Made by a program: the position numbers and the translations under genes. Positions 56,801 through 64,000 of a DNA stretch of 64,000 nucleotides are shown here, piece after piece. A model generated the notes under the pieces. It searched no databases. It was not told the DNA's origin and saw only the letters and a list, made by a program, of their open reading frames with translations. The stretch is from contig CM057481.1 in NCBI GenBank assembly GCA_030035585.1, positions 56,677,128 through 56,741,127 of the forward strand, written 5' to 3'. Origin of the DNA: Dugong dugon. Lineage: Eukaryota; Chordata; Mammalia; Sirenia; Dugongidae. Position 1 is the first letter of the stretch. Every line of letters starts with the position of its first letter.

Positions 56801-57800
56801 GTTTTCTTTAAACTAATTTCTTTTCTCTTAGCTAAAAAGAATGCTGACTGTACACTGGAAAACAGGTGAGTCAGAATACACAGACCCTGTATCATCCAAA
56901 TGGACTAATTGACTTAGAGGCTGAATGACTACTAGATTCCTTCATCTATTCAGACATGCATTGAGCACTACCATGTTCCAGGTGCTGGGAAAAATAAAGA
57001 CGAATAAGACACAATCCCTTAAGGAATTCAGTGTAGAGGGGGAAGGAGAGATAAGCCAAAAAGCTTTGACAACATAACATGATCAGAGCTTTAATTACAG
57101 TGTGCAGATCCCTTTGAGGAGTCAGGGTCTGACGAGAGTATTCTTGGAGTGTGAGATCATTAGGGAATGAATGGGTCGGGAAAGGGGTGGCACAGAGGAG
57201 TGAACTAAACACAAGCTGCTGGTCAGTCTGAGAAGATTACTACCATCTTACCACGCTTGAGGGCTTAGGGGAAAGTTACAAGTTACATGCAACAGGAGGA
57301 TGCCAGGGCCTGGTGGGATCTGTTTACACACAAGTGGGAAGGGCAGAACCATGCTGTAGTGTCTATTTTTATACAGGAAGGAACATGGAGCATAGAATGA
57401 GGCAGCCCCTGATCCTTTACCACTTATTACATATCTGACATTGGGCAAGGATCTCCTTCTCCCAAACCTCAGCAACCTGATTTGTGATCCACCTTTGAAG
57501 AGCCTGGCTATCTTTGAAATCCTAGACCTTTCTGATGCTATTTGAGCCCCCAAAAAAGGAACACTTTTAAGCCTGTGAGTGACAGCAGAATATGAGTCCA
57601 GAACATTTTCACAGCAGTAGATTCCACTCATATATTTATTGAGTACCTACTATTTCCAGGATGTATGCCAGGGGCTAAAGGGATATAGACCTGCGCAGAG
57701 AGACAGAGAAAACAACATCAGACATCATACAGTATTGGCCCTAATGAAAAGCAGAAATTCCTATTATCTGGTACACAATTTGACCATCCTGGGGCTTTCT
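56801..57800. other. No gene seen; old repeat traces
   Basis: Near 56,945-57,050 'cattgagcactaccatgttc' and near 57,630-57,680 'attgagtacctactatttcc' look like worn MIR/L2-class pieces. A 127-codon minus ORF (57,248-57,631) has no domain. Confidence 0.4.
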
Positions 57801-57987
57801 GGAGCACTGGTGGCACAGTGGTTAAAGCGATTGACTGCTAACAGAAAGGTCGGCGGTTCAAAACCACCAGCGGCTCCATGAGAGAAAGATGTGGCAGTCT
57901 GCTTCCCTAGAGGTTTACAGCCTTCGAAAGCCTATGGGGTCACTATGAGTCAGAATCAACTCAATGGCAGTGGGTTTGGTTTTTTTG
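57801..57987 (+). mobile_element. AfroSINE, long subfamily
   Basis: 'ggagcactggtggcacagtg' to 'ggcagtgggtttggtttttt', with a 20-bp or so deletion in the 'ttctactctgtcc' region. Confidence 0.92.
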
Positions 57988-58003
57988 GAGGCATGGCTTA
58001 GAG

Positions 58004-58232
58004 CAGGGTTTTTCAACCTCGGCACTATTGACATTTTGGGTCGGATCATTTTTTGTCAAGAGATCCATCCTGTGCATTGTAGGATGTTGAGTGCATTCCT
58101 GGCTTCTACCCACTAGATGTCAATAGGACTCCCCCTTCCACACACACACACCTTGTGACAACCAAAAATCCCTCCGGACATTGCCAGATGTCCTCTGTGG
58201 GACAAGTCGCCCTCTAGTTGAGAGCCACTGAT
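58004..58232 (-). mobile_element. MER20-like hAT-Charlie DNA transposon
   Basis: The complete order of MER20 is visible in reverse: 'ttcaacctcggcactattga', 'tgtgcattgtaggatgttga', 'ggcttctacccactagatgt', 'gacaaccaaaaatccctccg', 'cattgccagatgtcctctgt', with complementary ends. Non-autonomous and fossil. Confidence 0.88.
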
Positions 58233-58850
58233 GCTTAGAAATGGAAAGGCCATAGTCTGGAATTCCAGCGAGGACATGGTCATAAGCATCACTGTGCAAG
58301 AAATCCTTGAACTCTAATTAATGAAAGTAGGATGCTGATGGCCCAGAGAGTTTGTAGCAGTGCACTGAGGGTAGGGGTAGTCTAAAGGAACCAGAAATCT
58401 TATAGTGTCTCTTCCTAGGGCATGCATTTCCCTTGAGGATTTAGATGGAAATTAAGCAATTTAGATAGTAATTTAGAGCACCAATTTTTGTGTTTAAGCA
58501 AATGCAAATATATTACAGGGTAAACACAAAATCAGTATGACGCTTGAAAGAACATTTCCAATTGCTGTGGGCTCTTTCAGGCTGCAGCCTCAACCCTTTT
58601 AAGCACACATTCAATCTCCCCTGTCATCCAAGAGAATGCTGAAGAAGTACATGAGGATCCAGACACAGATTAGCATATGGGGGACATAGACACTTTAAAC
58701 AGGATTATAAGAAATTAAATAGCTGTATTTAAAAATTATTATATAGACGTCCAGGAGAACACAATTGCTACTAGTTAATCCTGATGATGATGTTGATGGT
58801 AAAGCCTCACCTGGAATGAACGCTCCCTATATTCAAGTCTCTATGCTATT
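58233..58850. other. No gene seen
   Basis: Unique-looking sequence. Confidence 0.4.
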
Positions 58851-58990
58851 CATGTTACATATAGTAACGGTTTTAAACCTCACACCAACGCTATGAGACA
58901 GTGACTGGTATCATTCCCATTTTGAAGGTGAAGAAACTAAGGCTTCATACATTGAAGTGCTTTGCCCCAAGTTGCACAGCTAGTTTGCTG
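58851..58990 (+). mobile_element. MIR
   Basis: 'ttaaacctcacaccaacgct', 'cattttgaaggtgaagaaac' and 'caagttgcacagctagtttg' follow MIR order. Confidence 0.7.
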
Positions 58991-59003
58991 ATTTCCTAGG
59001 ACT

Positions 59004-59478
59004 GTAGTTATGGATTAAATTGTGTCCCCTCAAAACATATTTTAGAATCCTAACCCCTATACCTGTGGATGTAATACAATGCAATGCAATGTAATGACCT
59101 TACAAGTAATGTAACATAATGTAATCACCTTCCACAATGTAAACTAATGTGATATAATCGCCTTCCATACTGCAGTCCAATGTAATACAATAATCAATTG
59201 ATCAGTTGAGTCATCCAAGTGTAGAGTGGGTCCTAAACTTAATCACTTCTGAGTTATATAAAGAGCAGCACAGACACAGAGACACACACATAAGGGGAAA
59301 GACAGATGCCATGTGAGGATGGCCAAAGAACCAAAGAATGCCTGGGACTACCTACAAGAAAGGAACCAACACAGCTGAGACTCTGATTTGGACTTTTAGC
59401 CTCTAGAACTGTGAAACAATAAATTTCTATTCTTTATACGCCTGTTTGTATGTATGTTAAAGCAGCACTAGCTAAGAT
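59004..59478 (+). mobile_element. Solo LTR, ERVL-MaLR-like
   Basis: 'gttatggattaaattgtgtc' start, 'cctctagaactgtgaaacaa' and 'taaatttctattctttatac' near the 3' end, which is the MaLR layout with AATAAA at the R/U5 border. A (caatg)n-like patch at about 59,079-59,096. No internal genes. Confidence 0.7.
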
Positions 59479-59899
59479 AGCTACTGTAACAAATTATCAC
59501 AGCTGAGTGCCTCACAGTTCTGGAGGCTAAACGTCCAAAGTCGACCTATCAACAGGGTCATGCTCTCTATGAAGGCTTTAGGGAAAGAGCTTTCCTTGCC
59601 TCTTCTTAGTTCACGTGGTTGCTAGCCATCTTTGGCGTTCCTTGGCTTGTGGCTCCATCACTCCAGTCTCTGCCTCTATCTTCACATGGACTTCTTCCCT
59701 CTGTGTGTGTCTGTGTGTCTCCAATTCTCCCTCTCCTTGTAAGGGCACCAGTCACTGGATTTAGGACCCACCCTAGTCCAGTATGACCTCATTTTAATTG
59801 CATCTGCAAAGACCCTATTTACAACAAGGTCATATTCACAGCTATCAGAGGTTAGGGCTTCAATGTATCTTTTTAGGGGACACAGTTCACTCCACTACA
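59479..59899 (-). mobile_element. MLT1-like (MaLR) LTR
   Basis: 'gtaacaaattatcacagctg', 'ctcacagttctggaggctaa', 'tctttggcgttccttggctt' and 'gtatgacctcattttaattg' are MLT1 landmarks in reverse. It abuts the plus-strand LTR tail-to-tail. Confidence 0.75.
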
Positions 59900-59979
59900 A
59901 TCAGTAAACGGCAGTACCAGGCCTCCCACTCAGCACCAATCTGCATCCTCCACCCGAAAGCCCTGTTATTTAACAAGTG

Positions 59980-60110
59980 CTTATTTATGAAGAAACACTA
60001 TGTGCAAGTCACTATTCATCCCTCTAACAGCTCCAAGACACAGGTGTTACCATCATCCCCACTTTGCGTATGAAACAACTGAGACAAAGAGCTTCGTGAA
60101 ACTTGACTAC
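59980..60110 (+). mobile_element. MIR-like remnant
   Basis: 'aacactatgtgcaagtcact' and 'tgaaacaactgagacaaaga' follow MIR order. Confidence 0.5.
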
Positions 60111-61109
60111 GCTCTCTCAATTCTGGCTGTTACCCACTTTGACACCCTGATTCCAATTTTCACACTAAATTCGAAATTACAGTTGAAACCTCTATGACAT
60201 ATTTGTGTGCTACTGCAGCTAAAAATACAATAATAATAGTGCCTAAGTACACGAGGCACATGGCAGGCACCCAGTAAAACATAATTTCTCTCTCTGTTTT
60301 TTTTTTTTTAGCAAAGTTAAGCCATAGGTGACTCTTAATTCTAACCACCCCACTGCCATTTGTAAAAGCAGGATTACCTTCTTAAAGATAACTTGAAGAG
60401 TAAAATTGAGTATTACTAGAGTGTAACCCATTTGCCCATTAAAAATAATACTCATGAATTTATTTGTCAGTCTATCTAGAGCCTAACTCCACCTCAGTCT
60501 GGGTGAAAAAGGTCCATATTAACTAAAAATGAGAAGTTTGTTACTTGAAACAGGCTCCTGGTTTAACATTACCTTCTTATCTCACGTTTCTAAATGATTT
60601 GCTGCATGTGAAGCCTCTTTATCTCTGAAAGTATATTCTTTCTTAAGTGGTTATCGTGTGGCAAAAATATCATATTGCTTGATCATATGACTTTGTTAAA
60701 TCATTTGAGGGCAATATATCTTTGGTAAGGGTAGCACAACATTTGCTGTTTAATCAATTGTCGCCAGGTTTATCATTACCATATCTGTAGAGAGAATCCT
60801 CTGATTAGTCAAATCTTTTTAATTTTCTCATGATGGCTATAGAGTTCCAATCTTGCACATTGAGAAAATCTAAGTGGGGCAAGCAATTTCCATTTAGTGA
60901 CACTTCAGCCACCAAAGTAGATTGGACTTTTGTTCCCAATACCTCATTTTCTCCCTATGATACAATTGTATAAGCCCTTTGCCATTGTAACTTGGCAGTA
61001 CCTCTCTTAGTGGGGGCAGAGTATGCATCCCTGCACCATTGACTTGGAGCGTGGCTATCTTACTTGCTTTGACCAATGGAATATAGGCAGAAGTGATGGT
61101 GTTCTGGTT
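60111..61109. other. No gene seen
   Basis: AT-rich single-copy-looking DNA with short T-runs. Confidence 0.4.
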
Positions 61110-61690
61110 CAAAGCCAAGTTTGTTTGCTTTTCTTTAATGGTTGTAAAAACATATATCATCATCATTTGCCAGCTCAACATTTTTCAGGTATACAAGTTA
61201 GTGATATCAGTCGTATCAATTAATCATGTTGTGCAACCATCACCCATAATTGTTGCCAAATTTTCCATCACCAGAAACAGAGACTCATTGCTTCCTAAAC
61301 AATGACTCCCTCTCCCCCCTCCCTCCCACTCCTGGTAACCACTAATAACCTTTGGTTTCTATATATTTGCCTATTCTTGTTTTTTCATATAAGTGAGATC
61401 ACATAATATTTGACCTTTTGTGATTGACTTATTTCAGTCAGCATAACGTTTCCAAGGTTCATTCATGTTGTACCAGGTATTAGGACTTCATTTCTCTTTA
61501 TGGAGTATGTATGTGCCACATTTTGTTTATCCGTTCATCCAGGATGGACGTTTAGGTTGTTTCCACCTTTTGACTATTGTGAATAGTACTGCAACAAACA
61601 CCGGTGTACACGTTTCTGTGCGCATTGCTAGTTTTCAAGTCTCTTGGGTATATACACAGAGGTGTAATTGCTAGGTCATATGGCAGTTCT

Positions 61691-61878
61691 AGGAGCCCTG
61701 GTGGCACAGTAGTTACAGCACTTGGCTGCTAACTGAAAAGTCAGCAGTTTGAACCCATCAGCTGTGTGCTTCCATAAAGATTTACAGTCTTGGAAACCCT
61801 ATGGGGCAGTTCTGCTCTGTCCTATAGGGTGCTATGAGTCAGAATCGACCCGACGGCAATAGATTTGGTTTTTTTGGT
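61691..61878 (+). mobile_element. AfroSINE inside the minus-strand L1
   Basis: 'aggagccctggtggcacagt' to 'gacggcaatagatttggttt'. L1 text continues on both sides. Confidence 0.93.
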
Positions 61879-62095
61879 TGGATGATAGTTATACGTTTAA
61901 CTTTCTGAGGAACCACCAAACTTTTCCACAGTGGCTATACCATTTTGCATTCCTACCAGCAGTGGATAAGGGTTCCAATTTCTCCACATCCTTGCCAGCA
62001 CTTTTTATTTTTCATTTTTATCTTAGCTGTACTAGTAGGGGCTAAGTAGTATCTTACTATGATTTTGATTTGCATCTCTCTGATAGGCAATGGAC

Positions 62096-62244
62096 AGGAG
62101 CCTTTGGTTAAGAGCTCGGCTGCTAACCAAAAGGTCAGCAGTTCCGAGTCCACCAGGTGCTCCTTGGAAACTCTATGGGGAAGTTCCACTCTGTCCTATA
62201 GGGTCACTGTGAGTCAGAATTGACTCAATGGCAATGGGTTTTCG
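62096..62244 (+). mobile_element. AfroSINE inside the minus-strand L1
   Basis: Head shortened ('ggagcctttggttaagagct'), tail 'gactcaatggcaatgggttt'. The flank aatgga recurs after the tail. Confidence 0.9.
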
Positions 62245-62413
62245 TTAATGGAATGGTCAGTAACATTGAACATTTTTTCCTGTGCTTGTTGGCCATTTGA
62301 ATATCCTCTCTGGTGAAACGTCTGTTCAAGTCCTTTGCCCATTTTTTGATTGGGTTGCTTCGTCTTTTTGTTGTTAAGTTGTAGAAGTTTTATAGATATA
62401 CCCTTATTAGATA

Positions 62414-62452
62414 CATAGGGTTCCTATGAGTTGGAATCGACAGCAACAGGTT
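62414..62452 (+). mobile_element. AfroSINE/RTE tail-only fragment
   Basis: 'tagggttcctatgagttgga' and 'tcgacagcaacaggttt' between L1 segments. Flanks ttagata and ttggata may be a worn TSD, so it is a real short insertion rather than decay. Confidence 0.75.
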
Positions 62453-62600
62453 TATTGGATATATGGTTCCCCGAAATTTTCTTCCAATCTGTAAATGTTC
62501 TTTCCACTTTTTTGATAAAGTCCTTTGATGAACAAAAGTATTTAATTTTTATGAGATCCCAGTTATCTATTTAGTCTTTTGCTGCTCGTGTTCAAGTCAT

Positions 62601-63599
62601 GGTTTTAAGAGGCATGGAGAGATTCCACCAGCTCTCTTGAATTTCTGTTCTTCACCATGAGAAGAGCAGGCCCCAAATAGCCATTACTTTTACAGCCTGA
62701 GTCTCAAAATGAAGACACATGAGATAAACCTGAACTTGACATGAAGTCTGAAATACAAGCCAAACTGAAGATTTGCTGAACCTCCGCTGAACTGCAAACC
62801 CATGAGCCTGCAAATAAATGCGTGTAGTTGTAAGAAAATGAGATTCAAAGGTTGTTTGTCATACGGAATTAGAGCAGCAAAAATCTGATCAACACGGCCA
62901 CCATATATGATAGATACAGAGTGGACCTGCTGAGTTTTTGCAATCCGGCTTTAAGGCCTAGGTATTCTGAGAAACTTGAGAAAAACAGAATTTCTGTAAA
63001 TCAATTCATATTTTCCCACTGACTCACATAATCATTTCAGAGATGTTTTTGCCTGGGTAAGTATGTTGTCTTCAAAATGATAATGAAAGCCACACTCTCA
63101 AGACTACAGCAGACTCAACATATAAAACTCTGCTGAAATCCCCTTCCTTGACCATATTAAAAACTATTGAGTATCAACTCATGAAAAGGTGAGACATCTC
63201 ATTGGAAAACATTCTGGCTTTTTGTTTTCTTGTTTTCAAATGTAACTGTTTTGGGCAAGTTTTCTTTCTGTGAGTTCTATTTAACTGTTGGCCCCATTCT
63301 TAACGTTTTTGGTGAAAATGTTGAAGCTAGTGTACAATGTTTTATTACCTCTTTAACTTGACATTTAAAAAAAAACAAAACGAAACTCTTTTCATTACAG
63401 AAGTCATGTGTGCTTGAATGATACGAAGTATATAAAATCTCTCTCTCCTACCAGGTCTTATCTCCCAAAGACCACAGTTAATGGTAGGGTATGTAGACTT
63501 AAGACTTTTCCAGATCTTCTGTTATCCTGACAAATACTGGAGTTTACTTTTTATTTAGGAGGAGGAGAGGCAAGTACTGTAACTAATTCCACGTGTTTA
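62601..63599. other. No gene seen
   Basis: Unique-looking AT-rich DNA, no coding signal. Confidence 0.4.
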
Positions 63600-64000
63600 A
63601 AATACTCCAATTGCTTCTCATCTCCCTTCGGACAAAGCTCAGCATCTTTAGAAGCCCTCCATGATCTGCCCTGCCCATCCACTGGGGTTCACCCCAAGAC
63701 GTTCTTCACTTTGTACTGTGCTTTTCAGAAATCCTGGACCCCTTTCAGCACATTTCCACACTCTGTTCCCTCTGCTGAATTACATCGCAGGTCCCTCCAT
63801 CCCCAAGTTAACTTCTACTCAAGCTTCAGGTCTCAGATTATCCATTATGCCCTCCAGAACTATGTCTGGTGCTTCCTTAGACGACATAAATCCCCTTGCT
63901 ATAAGCTTTCAGAGCCTCCTTTACATCCCTACTAGAGCACTCATCATAATTTTAATCACTTTTGTTTACTTTTAATTGTTGGGGACACCATGAGAGCAGG
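63600..64000 (+). mobile_element. L2 LINE 3' region, runs off the window
   Basis: 'cttctcatctcccttcggac', 'aagccctccatgatctgccc', 'gttccctctgctgaattaca' and 'cttctactcaagcttcaggt' are in L2 3'-end order. The last bases ('caccatgagagcagg') fit the start of the L2 terminal block. The overlapping ORFs here are by-products. Confidence 0.75.

Larger units (their letters stand above)
61110..62600 (-). mobile_element. Old L1 (L1M type), 3' part of ORF2 and 3'UTR, reverse
   Basis: In reverse order: 3'UTR ('gccagctcaacatttttcag', 'caccagaaacagagactcat'), ORF2 end ('gatggacgtttaggttgttt', 'gggtatatacacagagg', the inverse of the young L1 text near 21,040-21,150) and more ORF2 3' text ('catttgaatatcctctctgg'). 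No frame is kept. Three AfroSINE pieces sit inside it. Confidence 0.88.

Noticed and set aside
63661-63975. 104-codon ORF near the window end
   Set aside because: The DNA is an L2 LINE remnant and the frame is not the L2 coding frame as far as I can see.
1-64000. A novel defence, biosynthetic or toxin-type gene system
   Set aside because: The window is mammalian repeat-rich DNA with no gene clusters. The only intact coding capacity belongs to the young L1.

Overview
The window is nuclear DNA from a placental mammal, almost certainly an afrotherian and most likely a proboscidean (elephant type). About 25 copies or fragments of the tRNA-headed AfroSINE family are scattered on both strands. They sit beside RTE (BovB-type) LINE pieces that share the AfroSINE tail, a long L1 lineage, and old placental repeats (MIR, L2, MER5A, MER20, MaLR-type LTRs). 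I found no convincing host protein-coding exon, structural RNA gene or CRISPR-like array. The region reads as intergenic or deep-intronic DNA built from layers of transposons. Species assignment is inference from repeat content. All repeat names rest on recognition by eye.

The centre of interest is a nest at 9,120-24,715. A MIR element was split by a full-length old L1 (9,221-24,635) that made a 14-bp target-site duplication (TSD). That L1 was then invaded by a young, structurally complete L1 (14,344-22,855, perfect 17-bp TSD), by an AfroSINE (23,085-23,254) and by a 5'-truncated RTE element (23,267-23,770). The young L1 has a CpG-rich 5'UTR with two 266-bp tandem units, an intact ORF1 (349 aa), a 431-bp spacer holding a small lysine-rich ORF that overlaps the ORF2 start by ATGA, an intact ORF2 (1,273 aa) with every endonuclease and reverse-transcriptase catalytic residue I checked, and a 3'UTR made of three related modules. 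It is a plausible retrotransposition-competent locus. Its ORF1p binds RNA, its ORF2p nicks DNA and reverse-transcribes. The same machinery family probably mobilised many of the dead copies here, while AfroSINE tails match the RTE 3' end and imply RTE help.

Layout. 1-9,120: an ancient L1M 3' end interrupted by a tRNA-Gly-headed SINE, then AfroSINEs in otherwise single-copy AT-rich DNA. 9,120-24,715: the nest. 24,900-29,205: RTE fragments on the minus strand, with single-copy DNA between. 29,205-46,500: single-copy DNA with AfroSINEs, two minus-strand L1 3'UTR pieces, one plus-strand L1 tail with a perfect 15-bp TSD, a solo LTR and an RTE internal-deletion derivative. 46,500-61,100: AfroSINEs, MER5A, MER20, several solo LTRs. 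61,110-62,600: minus-strand old L1 carrying three AfroSINE insertions. 63,600-64,000: L2. A few unique AT-rich blocks look like possible conserved non-coding elements, but this cannot be tested from one sequence.
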